Part shown: in pieces, positions 1-6,057 of the stretch | Layout of the letters: the number at the start of each line of letters is the position of its first letter | Numbering within the stretch: position 1 is the stretch's first letter | DNA from: an uncultured Rhodobacter sp. | Lineage (GTDB): Bacteria > Pseudomonadota > Alphaproteobacteria > Rhodobacterales > Rhodobacteraceae | Direction: 5' to 3' | Assembly: GCA_937901435.1 (NCBI GenBank) | Contig: CALGTJ010000751.1 | Span: 1 to 6,120 of the forward strand | Length of the DNA: 6,120 bases | Notes under the pieces: model-generated | The model's database searches: none | Told to the model about the DNA's origin: nothing | The model's input: the letters and a program-made list of their open reading frames with translations, nothing else | Program-made: the position numbers and the translations under genes

Positions 1-1
1 G

Positions 2-271
2 GGCTATACCCCCAACCAGCATCCCGGTGGCGCGGGTCTGCCGTCTTATGCAGCTGGAAATCGCGACATTGATGGCGAGGATATCGTGGTCTGGCACACC
101 TTTGGCCTGACGCATTTTCCGCGCACCGAAGACTGGCCGGTGATGCCGGTGGATTACGCGGGCTTCAAGCTGCTGCCAGAGAACTTCTTTGACCGCAACC
201 CGACGCTGGACGTGCCCGCCGATCCCAATGGCGCGCACTGCTGTCATTCCAACAAGACAGCGGCGGAATAG
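2..271 (+). CDS. Copper amine oxidase, C-terminal fragment (5' end outside window)
   Basis: The last 89 residues of a primary-amine oxidase (copper/topaquinone type) are read in frame from base 2 to the TAG at 269-271. These enzymes oxidise primary amines to aldehydes, releasing ammonia and hydrogen peroxide. The diagnostic block is [11 protein letters not shown] followed by EDWPVMP, then a [23 protein letters not shown] tail, all typical of the end of the catalytic beta-sandwich domain. By family knowledge the His of THFP (codon 113-115) is the third copper ligand. The other two ligands and the topaquinone Tyr lie upstream of the window. The Cys-Cys-His close to the C-terminus also occurs in bacterial relatives. 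The GTG at 86 is internal and not a start. The family call is secure; the specific amine substrate cannot be told from this fragment. Confidence 0.93.
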   Translation, partial: GYTPNQHPGGAGLPSYAAGNRDIDGEDIVVWHTFGLTHFPRTEDWPVMPVDYAGFKLLPENFFDRNPTLDVPADPNGAHCCHSNKTAAE

Positions 272-276
272 TTGAT

Positions 277-300
277 CGGCGGGCCTTTCCGGGCCTGCCG
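277..300 (+). terminator. Stem-loop after the amine oxidase gene (probable terminator or attenuator)
   Basis: A nine-pair stem (277-285 with 292-300, including one G-T wobble) closes a six-base loop TTTCCG. It starts six bases after the amine oxidase stop and ends 36 bases before the next ATG. No T-run follows directly; a short ATTTT lies about 16 bases further on. It may end or weaken transcription from the oxidase gene, or protect the mRNA 3' end. Function is inferred from structure and position only. Confidence 0.5.
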
Positions 301-336
301 AAACCCCAAAGCAATAATTTTCAACAGGAGAGACAT

Positions 337-1290
337 ATGTCGTCATCGCTCACAGGTCCGATTGCCCGCCTTACCCTTGGAACAGCCCTCGCACTGGCCG
401 CCACGCCCGCGCTGGCCGAATACCCCGAAAAGCCCGTCGAATTCGTCATTCCCTTTCCCCCCGGCGACCTAGAGGACATCCTGACCCGCAGAATCGCGGA
501 TGAGTTTGAAAAGGAATACGGCGTCGCCGCGGCGGTGGTGAACAAGCCCGGCGGTGGCGGCGGGCCGTTCCCCGGTGCGGTCGAGGTCGCCAATGCCGCG
601 CCCGATGGCTATACCATCGGCTCTTTCGTCTCTGACGTGCCCCTGACCGGGCCAGAGATCGGCATCCCCGACCTGACCCCCAATCCCTTTGAACCAATCG
701 GGATCTTTGTCACCTATCCCTTCGTCATCGCAACCGGGGGCAACGCGCCCTATAGCACGATGGATGAACTGGCGGCCTATGCGCAGGACAATGACGTGGC
801 ATTGGGACATTTCGGCAATTTCCTGATCCCGACCCAGATCACCTTTGCGCTGGCCAAGACCAAAGGCTTCGCGTTCGGCTCAGAGGCGGCCTTTGATGCG
901 CTGGACTGCAACACGCTGGCCTCGGGTGATGTGGATGTGATGAACACCACGCTGCAACTGATCCTGCCCTGCCTTGATGACGTCAAGGTGCTGGCCTCAA
1001 TCGGGTCGTCGCGCATCCCGCTGACACCGGACACCCCAACCGTGGGCGAAATCGAACCCAGCCTGCAACTGGCGCTGTGGAACGGGCTGTTCGTGCATAA
1101 GGACGTCCCGCAAGAGGCGCGCGACAAGATCGCCGTGGTGGCCGCGCGGGTCATGGCCTCTGACGGGGCGGCAGAACTGGCCGCGCAGACCGGCGCGCTG
1201 ATCTATTGGCAGGACGCGGCGGCCTCTGTCGCGCAGATGAGCGCGGATCAGGCGACGATGACCGTGATTGCCGATCTTATCGCCGAATAA
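337..1290 (+). CDS. TctC/Bug-family periplasmic substrate-binding protein of a tripartite tricarboxylate transporter
   Basis: This 317-residue secreted protein belongs to the Bug/TctC family, which captures carboxylates and other small solutes in the periplasm for TctAB-type membrane partners. The ATG is preceded by AGGAG at 326-330. Residues 1-27 form a signal peptide (R11, hydrophobic core, cleavage after ALA at 25-27), and the mature chain starts EYPEKPVEF, a classic Bug beginning. The family landmarks are PFPPG at 39-43 and PDGYT at 89-93, after a glycine-rich stretch. The usual Gly-Gly of the first ligand loop is Gly43-Asp44 here, with the later Asp47 kept. Cys191 and Cys212 could form a disulfide in the periplasm. 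No TctA or TctB gene is in the window, so it is either an orphan receptor or has partners elsewhere. Its ligand is unknown; the amine oxidase neighbour hints at a nitrogenous compound, but weakly. Confidence 0.88.
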   Translation: MSSSLTGPIARLTLGTALALAATPALAEYPEKPVEFVIPFPPGDLEDILTRRIADEFEKEYGVAAAVVNKPGGGGGPFPGAVEVANAAPDGYTIGSFVSDVPLTGPEIGIPDLTPNPFEPIGIFVTYPFVIATGGNAPYSTMDELAAYAQDNDVALGHFGNFLIPTQITFALAKTKGFAFGSEAAFDALDCNTLASGDVDVMNTTLQLILPCLDDVKVLASIGSSRIPLTPDTPTVGEIEPSLQLALWNGLFVHKDVPQEARDKIAVVAARVMASDGAAELAAQTGALIYWQDAAASVAQMSADQATMTVIADLIAE

Positions 1291-1297
1291 CCGATCC

Positions 1298-1334
1298 CGA
1301 CAGGCGCGTGCGGCACAGCGGCGCGCGCCTGTCG
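1298..1334 (+). terminator. Strong stem-loop after the TctC-like gene
   Basis: Starting eight bases after the TAA, CGACAGGCGCG at 1298-1308 pairs with CGCGCCTGTCG at 1324-1334. Three more inner pairs (one wobble) extend the stem to 14 pairs around a nine-base loop. The downstream ATTGG is not a proper T-run, so this is a terminator-like or 3'-stabilising hairpin rather than a textbook intrinsic terminator. Its position separates the binding-protein gene from the chaperone cluster. Confidence 0.6.
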
Positions 1335-1346
1335 ATTGGCAGATTC

Positions 1347-1372
1347 CTTGCAGAGGTATTGACCTGGATAAC
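1347..1372 (+). promoter_or_regulatory. Possible promoter of the chaperone cluster (weak)
   Basis: CTTGCA at 1347-1352 and GATAAC at 1367-1372 are separated by 14 bases, a spacing used by heat-shock sigma-32 promoters, and a TTGACC lies between them at 1359-1364. Neither element matches a consensus well, and no clear -10 follows TTGACC at 17 bases. The position, after a terminator-like hairpin and about 100 bases before the DnaJ-type gene, is the main support. Confidence 0.2.
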
Positions 1373-1376
1373 AGAC

Positions 1377-1424
1377 GGGCGCTCCTTTTCTGTGCTATCC
1401 CACGAAAGCGCCCCGTCAGGGGCG
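1377..1424 (+). promoter_or_regulatory. Two competing hairpins in the DnaJ-gene leader
   Basis: GGGCGCT at 1377-1383 is perfectly complementary to AGCGCCC at 1407-1413, and two further pairs are possible past a bulged C. The 3' arm of that stem is also the 5' arm of a second hairpin: CGCCCC at 1409-1414 pairs with GGGGCG at 1419-1424 around a GTCA loop. The two structures cannot form together. Both lie upstream of the ribosome-binding site (AAAGGAG, 1461-1467), so they do not mask it directly. A conformational switch is possible but unproven; chance pairing in GC-rich DNA is the alternative. Confidence 0.3.
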
Positions 1425-1472
1425 AGAGAGTGACCCGGGCAAATCGCCTTTGGGGATGAAAAAGGAGCCCGA

Positions 1473-2447
1473 ATGCCAAACGATCCATATGAGGCGCTTG
1501 GCCTGACCAAATCAGCCACCAAAGACGAGATCAAGAAGGCCTATCGCAAGCTGGTGCGCAGCAGCCATCCCGATCTGCACCCCGATGACCCAGAGGCAGA
1601 GAAGCGCTTCAAGGCGATTTCTGCCGCCTATGACCTGTTGAAAGACCCCGAAACCCGCGCCCGCTTTGATGCCGGCGAGATCGACGGGCTGGGGGCCGAA
1701 CGCCCGCGTCGCCAGTATTACCGCGATTTCGCCGATGCGCCCGAAAACAGCTATCGACAGGGCGGCGGCTTTGGCCCCGAGGTGGACCCGGCCGATATCT
1801 TTGCCGAGATCCTGCGCAATCGGGCGCGCTCGGGGGGGGCTGATTTCGGGTCCGGGTCCGGATCCGGGGCGCAATTTGGCGGGCAGGGCTTTGCCGCCGC
1901 TGGTCAGGACGCGCGCTATACGCTGAGCGTGCCCTTTATGGACGCGGTGCGCGGCGGCGAGACCAAGATTACATTGCCGGACGGGCAGGGGTTGGCCGTG
2001 AAAATCCCGCAAGGTACCGAAGACGGCCAGACCCTGCGCCTGCGTGGCAAGGGCGGGGCGGGCTATGGCGGCGGGCCCGCGGGGGACGCGCTGATCACCA
2101 TCACGCTCAAACCCCATCCGGTGTTTCGCCGCGAGGGCGACGATATTCTGCTGACCCTGCCGATCACCATTGACGAGGCGGTTTTGGGTGGCAAGGTCAG
2201 CGTGCCCACCATCGACGGGCCTGTCGGGCTGACCATCCCCGCCGGGGCCAGTTCCGGGCGTGTTCTGCGCCTGCGCGGGCGGGGCACGGGGCGAGCGGGA
2301 CAAAAAGCCAAGGGCGATCAGCTGGTCGAGCTGAAATTGGTCGTGCCTCCAAAGCCCGATGAATCTCTGCGCGACTTCCTGAGCGAATGGCGCAAGACCC
2401 AGACCTTTGACCCACGCGCGGACATGATGAAAGGGGCCAGCCGATGA
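1473..2447 (+). CDS. cbpA: DnaJ-family co-chaperone, zinc-finger-less CbpA type
   Basis: This 324-residue J-domain protein is a cytoplasmic partner that stimulates the DnaK ATPase and delivers unfolded clients. The ATG follows AAAGGAG (1461-1467) by five bases. Residues 4-70 are a J-domain with the essential HPD at 32-34. A Gly/Phe-rich linker follows (about 94-145) and contains a GSGSGSG run at 126-132. From about 146 the two substrate-binding C-terminal beta-domains follow, with DAVRGGE, a KIPQGTEDGQ-like block, and near the end VVPPKPDE. There is no CxxCxGxG zinc module, so this is a class II protein; E. coli CbpA is similar in size (306). The stop overlaps the start of a CbpM-like gene (ATGA), the same pairing as E. 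coli cbpA-cbpM, which is why the symbol is given. A run of eight G at 1832-1839 within the linker codons is a spot prone to sequencing error or slippage, yet the frame is intact. Confidence 0.92.
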   Translation: MPNDPYEALGLTKSATKDEIKKAYRKLVRSSHPDLHPDDPEAEKRFKAISAAYDLLKDPETRARFDAGEIDGLGAERPRRQYYRDFADAPENSYRQGGGFGPEVDPADIFAEILRNRARSGGADFGSGSGSGAQFGGQGFAAAGQDARYTLSVPFMDAVRGGETKITLPDGQGLAVKIPQGTEDGQTLRLRGKGGAGYGGGPAGDALITITLKPHPVFRREGDDILLTLPITIDEAVLGGKVSVPTIDGPVGLTIPAGASSGRVLRLRGRGTGRAGQKAKGDQLVELKLVVPPKPDESLRDFLSEWRKTQTFDPRADMMKGASR

Positions 2448-2773
2448 CAGAGCGTTTTTCCGAAGACGAGGTGGTCGCCACCGTCACCCGCCTGACCCGC
2501 CCGCAACTGGTGCGTTATGTCTAGGCCTCTTTTGTGCGCCCCGAAAAAGGCGCGCAGGGCCATGTCTATCGGCGCATCGACATTGCCCGGCTGGAACTGC
2601 TGTGCGATCTGTCCGACGATCTGGATCTGGATGAAACCGCCCTGACCGTCGTGCTGTCGCTGATCGACCAGTTGCATGGCGCGCGGCAGGATCTGGCGCG
2701 TGTGGCACAAGCGATAGAGCGTCTGCCAGAAGACCACAGGGCCCAGCTTTTGACCGCGCTCAAAGGCGGCTGA
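2444..2773 (+). pseudogene. cbpM: CbpM-like chaperone modulator interrupted by an in-frame amber codon
   Basis: The frame opens with an ATG overlapping the DnaJ-gene stop (ATGA at 2444-2447) and runs 109 codons to a TGA at 2771-2773, but codon 27 is TAG (2522-2524). The first part reads MTERFSEDEVVATVTRL; beyond the TAG come ASFVRPEKG, HVYRRIDIARLELLCDL and SLIDQLHG. These blocks match CbpM/MerR-like modulators, which bind the J-domain of CbpA and inhibit it. The length fits the family (about 100 residues), and the TAG falls where relatives usually carry a polar residue, one base change from Glu (GAG) or Gln (CAG). No frameshift or other damage is seen. A GTG at 2534 could restart an 80-residue product, but it has no visible ribosome-binding site and lacks the N-terminal helix. 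The amber may be a recent nonsense mutation, a base-call error or a readthrough site; the first two are more likely. Confidence 0.8.
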
Positions 2774-2811
2774 GCGGTGTCGATCCGCACGACCGAGTTC
2801 AGGGGCCGCCC

Positions 2812-4689
2812 ATGATGGCGCTGTTACAAAACCGCCTGAACGTCGCCCTTTTGGCGATTGCGGGGCTGGGGCTTGTCTCTGGCCTGACGCTTTGGGCGCT
2901 GTCCTATGACGTGGCGGCGGTCTGGGTGTGGCGGGCGGGCGTGCTGCCGGTGCTGGTGGCTTTGATCCTTGAAATCCTGCGCAGTCTGCGCGCCGGAGAC
3001 TTCGGTCTGGATATCGTGGCGGCCCTGTCCATGTCGGCGGCGCTGTTCTTTGACGAGACATTGGCGGCGGCGGTCGTGGCTGTGATGTATTCGGGTGGCA
3101 GTTTCCTTGAAAGCTTTGCCGAGGGACGGGCGCGGCGCGAGATGCAGGACCTGCTGTCGCGCGTGCCCCGCAGCGCCACGCTGCACCATGACGGGCAGTT
3201 GGTCGAGGTGGCGTTGGACGCCATCGTGCCCGGTGATTTGCTGCTGATCCGTCAGGGTGATGTGGCCCCGGTCGATGGCACCCTGCACAGCGCGCGGGCC
3301 ACGCTGGATCAATCCGCCCTGACCGGCGAGGCGATGCCCGTGCGCCTGATCAAGGATCAGGACGTGATGAGCGGGACCACCAACAAGGGCGAGGCCTTTG
3401 ACCTGCGCGCCACGCGCCTGGCCTCTGACAGCACCTATGCCGGGATCGTGCGCCTTGTGGACGCCGCCCAGAAATCCCGTGCGCCGATGGTGCGCCTTGC
3501 CGATCAGTATTCGCTCTGGTTCCTGCTGGTGACCGTCATCCTTGGCACCGCCGCGTGGTGGGCCACTGGCGATCCGATCCGCGCGGTGGCTGTTCTGGTC
3601 GTGGCCACGCCGTGCCCGCTGATCCTTGCCGTGCCGGTGGCTTTGGTGGCAGGCGTGTCGCGCGCTGCCCGCTTTGGCGTGCTTATCAAGGGGGCCAAGC
3701 CGCTAGAGGCGCTTGCACGGATCACGACGCTGGTGCTGGACAAGACCGGCACGTTGACGGATGGACGCCCGCAGATCGTCTCGATCCGCCGCGATGGCGC
3801 ATGGGATTACGATCAGCTCCTCTATTTCGCCGCCGCGCTGGAACAGGGCACAAAGCACCCGGTCGCTCAGGCCATCGTCGGGGCCGCACAGGCCAAGGGG
3901 CTGACCTTGCCCGTACCTTTGGACGTAGTCGAAACACCCGGAGAGGGGATCGCAGGCCGCATCGACGGGCATCAGGTTGTCATCGGGGGCCTTGGCTTTG
4001 TCGCGACACAAATCAAGGCCGCTCAACCCGATGATATGTCGCAAAAGGCGGGCGAGGTGCATGTGGCGCTGGCCGTTGATGGGCAGCCCGCCGGGCTGAT
4101 CGTTATGGCGGACGCCCTGCGCCCCGGCACGGCCTCGCTCCTGCAGGGTCTGCGCGGCAACGGCATCACGCGCATCCTTCTGGCCACGGGGGATCGCGCC
4201 GCCGTGGCGCAGGCCGTCACGAAAGATCTGGGGCTGGATGCGGTGCGCGCCGATCTCAGCCCGGATCAAAAGGTGCTGCTGGTCCTGTCAGAGCGCAAGA
4301 ACGGCCCGGTGATGATGGTGGGCGACGGGGTCAATGACGCGCCCGCTTTGGCGGCGGCTGACATAGGTGTGGCCATGGGCGCGCGCGGTGCTGCGGCCTC
4401 TGCCGAGGCAGCGGATGTGGTGCTGCTGGTGGATCAACTGGACCGGCTGCTGCCGGGGCTGGTGGTGGCGCGGGGCGCGCGTCGCATCGCGTTCGAGAGC
4501 GTCTTTGTCGGCATTGGTCTGTCCGTTTTGGGCATGATTGCGGCCGCCTTTGGCTATCTCAGCCCGGTGCAAGGCGCCTTGCTGCAAGAGGTGATCGACG
4601 TGGCCGTCATCCTAAACGCCCTGCGCGCCCTGCGCATTGATCCAGCGCCTGCGCCAGTTCCAGCGCCACAGGTTTCTTCTTTGGGCTGA
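2812..4689 (+). CDS. Heavy-metal-translocating P1B-type ATPase with a CPL motif
   Basis: This 625-residue inner-membrane ATPase pumps a metal cation, probably outward. Eight membrane helices are visible: about 11-31, 36-56, 63-80, 83-101, 234-251, 256-283, 562-583 and 588-610. The actuator motif is TGEA at 171-174 (TGES is common). The catalytic Asp310 sits in DKTGT (310-314), the P1B-specific His-Pro at 349-350, TGD at 459-461 and GDGVNDAP at 504-511, so the cycle machinery is complete. The metal site in helix 6 is Cys268-Pro269-Leu270, where copper and zinc pumps have CPC and others SPC or CPH. The last helix carries QEVID (592-596) before LNALR. There is no N-terminal HMA or His-rich metal-binding domain. 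The metal cannot be assigned. AGGGG at 2801-2805 precedes two adjacent ATGs (2812, 2815); either may be used. It starts 38 bases after the cbpM frame and is probably co-transcribed. Confidence 0.92.
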   Translation: MMALLQNRLNVALLAIAGLGLVSGLTLWALSYDVAAVWVWRAGVLPVLVALILEILRSLRAGDFGLDIVAALSMSAALFFDETLAAAVVAVMYSGGSFLESFAEGRARREMQDLLSRVPRSATLHHDGQLVEVALDAIVPGDLLLIRQGDVAPVDGTLHSARATLDQSALTGEAMPVRLIKDQDVMSGTTNKGEAFDLRATRLASDSTYAGIVRLVDAAQKSRAPMVRLADQYSLWFLLVTVILGTAAWWATGDPIRAVAVLVVATPCPLILAVPVALVAGVSRAARFGVLIKGAKPLEALARITTLVLDKTGTLTDGRPQIVSIRRDGAWDYDQLLYFAAALEQGTKHPVAQAIVGAAQAKGLTLPVPLDVVETPGEGIAGRIDGHQVVIGGLGFVATQIKAAQPDDMSQKAGEVHVALAVDGQPAGLIVMADALRPGTASLLQGLRGNGITRILLATGDRAAVAQAVTKDLGLDAVRADLSPDQKVLLVLSERKNGPVMMVGDGVNDAPALAAADIGVAMGARGAAASAEAADVVLLVDQLDRLLPGLVVARGARRIAFESVFVGIGLSVLGMIAAAFGYLSPVQGALLQEVIDVAVILNALRALRIDPAPAPVPAPQVSSLG

Positions 4690-4736
4690 AACCGCGTGCT
4701 TTCGGGTTTTCAAGGCAGTATCACCAGAGTAACACA

Positions 4737-4751
4737 ACTGGTATGACAAGT
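4737..4751 (+). promoter_or_regulatory. GntR/FadR-type operator-like palindrome upstream of the RuBisCO-like gene
   Basis: The 15 bases ACTGGTATGACAAGT form an inverted repeat with five of six half-site positions paired around a central ATG. They contain TGGT-ATG-ACAA, an exact fit to TnGTnnnACnA, the pattern known for FadR-subfamily GntR regulators. It sits 34 bases before the chosen ATG, where a bound repressor could block transcription. A second, looser pairing, ACCAG (4723-4727) with CTGGT (4738-4742), overlaps it. No GntR gene is in the window, and no convincing -35/-10 pair was found in the 4690-4785 gap. Confidence 0.45.
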
Positions 4752-4774
4752 GCCTTTGGGGCCAGCGCAGGAAC

Positions 4775-4778
4775 AGGG
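4775..4778 (+). promoter_or_regulatory. Ribosome-binding site fixing the RuBisCO-like start
   Basis: AGGG at 4775-4778 lies seven bases before the ATG at 4786. The upstream in-frame GTG at 4750 has no such site, falls inside the operator-like palindrome, and would add 12 residues (PLGPAQEQGKE) unlike the family N-terminus. Confidence 0.6.
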
Positions 4779-4785
4779 CAAAGAG

Positions 4786-6045
4786 ATGAGCAGCACATAT
4801 ATTCGCGTGACCTACCGCCTTGAAAGCGAGGGCCGCATAGAGGCACTGGCCGCCAAGATCGCCTCTGATCAATCCACCGGGACCTTCACCGAACTCCCCG
4901 GCGAGACCGCAGAGGTCAAGGCCCGCTGCGCCGCCGTGGTCGAACAGATCACGTCGCTGCCACCCAGCCAAACGCCTTCGTTCCCAGGCGCCGGACCCGG
5001 CTCAGACTCTGGCCCATACAACCGCGCCGACGTCACCATCGCCTACCCATCAGAGGCCGTGGGCACCGATATCGCCGCTCTCATGACCATCACCATCGGC
5101 GGGGTTTTTGCGGTGCGCGGCCTGACCGGCGTGCGGGTGATGGATATCGACCTTCCGCCCGACTGGGCCTGCCATCCGGGGCCGCAATTCGGTATCAAAG
5201 GCTCGCGCCGCCTGACAGGCGTGGCCGAGGGGCCGATCATCGGCTCGATCATCAAGCCCTCGCTGGGCCTGCTGCCGGACGAGGCCGCAGAGGTGATCAA
5301 AACACTTTGCGCGGCGGGTGTGGATTTCATCAAGGACGATGAAAAGCTGATGAGCCCCGCCTATTCCCCCTTTGAGGCCCGCGTCAAGGCGATCATGCCG
5401 GTGATCAAGGATTACGAACAAAAGACCGGCAAAAAGGTGATGTACGCCTTTGGCATTTCCTCTGCCGATCCGGATGTGATGATGCGCAATCATGATCTGG
5501 TGGTGCAATACGGCGGCAATGCAGCCGTGGTCAACATCAACTCGATCGGCTATGGCGGCATGTCCTTTTTGCGCAAACGCTCGCAGCTTTGCCTGCACGC
5601 CCATCGCAACGGATGGGACATCCTGACCCGCCACCCGGGGCTGGGGCTGGAATTCCGCGCTTATCAGAAAATCTGGCGCCTGCTCGGGGTGGATCAGTTC
5701 CAGATCAACGGCATCCGCGCCAAATACTGGGAGCCCGACGACAGCTTTGTGCGCTCCTTCGCGGATGTCATGACGCCGATGTTTCACCAAGACGACCGCG
5801 CCTTACCCGTCGTCGGCTCGGGCCAGTGGGGCGGGCAGGCGGTGGAAACCTATCAGCGCACAGGGCGCACGCTGGACCTGATGTATCTGGCAGGCGGGGG
5901 AATCCACGGCCACCCCATGGGCCCGGCCAGCGGCGTGCGAGCGATCCGTCAGGCGTGGGACGCCGCGCGCGACGGGATCAGCCTGGCCGAACAGGCCCGA
6001 ACCCACCCCGACCTCGCCGCATCCCTGTCCAAATGGCAGGATTAA
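4786..6045 (+). CDS. RuBisCO-like protein (form IV), substrate unknown
   Basis: This 419-residue homologue of the RuBisCO large subunit starts SSTYIRVTYRLES and has the N-terminal alpha/beta domain (to about 130) followed by the TIM barrel. Retained active-site equivalents (spinach numbering in brackets): Lys157 (K175) in IIKPSLGL; Lys183, Asp185 and Glu186 (K201 carbamate lysine, D203, E204) in DFIKDDE; His273-Arg274 (H294-R295) in LHAHR; Lys313 (K334) in loop 6; Ser345 (S379); and a GGG at 370-372 (403-405 phosphate loop). Changed: Ser159 (K177), Gly106 (N123), Asp28 (E60), Phe34 (W66), and no His at 327. This pattern fits Mg-dependent enolisation chemistry but not CO2 fixation. Known form IV members include methionine-salvage enolases/isomerases and sugar-acid transcarboxylases of apionate catabolism. 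None of those pathways' partner genes is in the window, so no function is assigned. It ends in tandem TAA TAA. Confidence 0.93.
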   Translation: MSSTYIRVTYRLESEGRIEALAAKIASDQSTGTFTELPGETAEVKARCAAVVEQITSLPPSQTPSFPGAGPGSDSGPYNRADVTIAYPSEAVGTDIAALMTITIGGVFAVRGLTGVRVMDIDLPPDWACHPGPQFGIKGSRRLTGVAEGPIIGSIIKPSLGLLPDEAAEVIKTLCAAGVDFIKDDEKLMSPAYSPFEARVKAIMPVIKDYEQKTGKKVMYAFGISSADPDVMMRNHDLVVQYGGNAAVVNINSIGYGGMSFLRKRSQLCLHAHRNGWDILTRHPGLGLEFRAYQKIWRLLGVDQFQINGIRAKYWEPDDSFVRSFADVMTPMFHQDDRALPVVGSGQWGGQAVETYQRTGRTLDLMYLAGGGIHGHPMGPASGVRAIRQAWDAARDGISLAEQARTHPDLAASLSKWQD

Positions 6046-6057
6046 TAACCCTGCCAT
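6033..6057 (+). terminator. Stem-loop enclosing the stop codons of the RuBisCO-like gene
   Basis: ATGGCAGG at 6033-6040 is perfectly complementary to CCTGCCAT at 6050-6057. The nine-base loop ATTAATAAC carries both TAA stops. The stem uses the last coding bases of the gene, and there is no T-run after it. It may mark the transcript end or stabilise it. Confidence 0.5.

Noticed and set aside
1512..2303. Long open frame on the minus strand (263 codons) opposite the DnaJ-type gene
   Set aside because: It is a by-product of high GC content and third-position bias of the true gene. The translation has no recognisable family motifs, and the + strand frame contains a complete J-domain protein.
2522..2524. 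Amber codon read as pyrrolysine in cbpM
   Set aside because: Pyrrolysine in bacteria is essentially tied to methylamine methyltransferases and pyl genes; nothing here suggests such a system and the position is not catalytic.
2318..3061. Minus-strand open frame (247 codons) spanning cbpM and the start of the ATPase
   Set aside because: Its translation is low-complexity Arg/Pro/Ala-rich and overlaps two well-supported + strand frames.
4671..4709. Possible terminator at the end of the ATPase gene (GGTTTC/GAAACC, or AAACC/GGTTT followed by TT)
   Set aside because: Stems are only five to six A/T-containing pairs with 11-base loops, and the two pairings compete; too weak to call.
4750..4785. Upstream GTG start for the RuBisCO-like protein
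   Set aside because: No ribosome-binding site precedes it, it lies in the operator-like palindrome, and the extra 12 residues do not resemble family N-termini; ATG at 4786 has AGGG at a good distance.
5050..5790. Minus-strand open frame (246 codons) opposite the RuBisCO-like gene
   Set aside because: It is His/Ala-rich with no family signature and mirrors a fully conserved + strand enzyme.
4786..6045. True CO2-fixing RuBisCO (form I-III)
   Set aside because: Several residues essential for carboxylation are replaced (S159, G106, no His327 equivalent), and no small subunit or phosphoribulokinase gene is present in the window.
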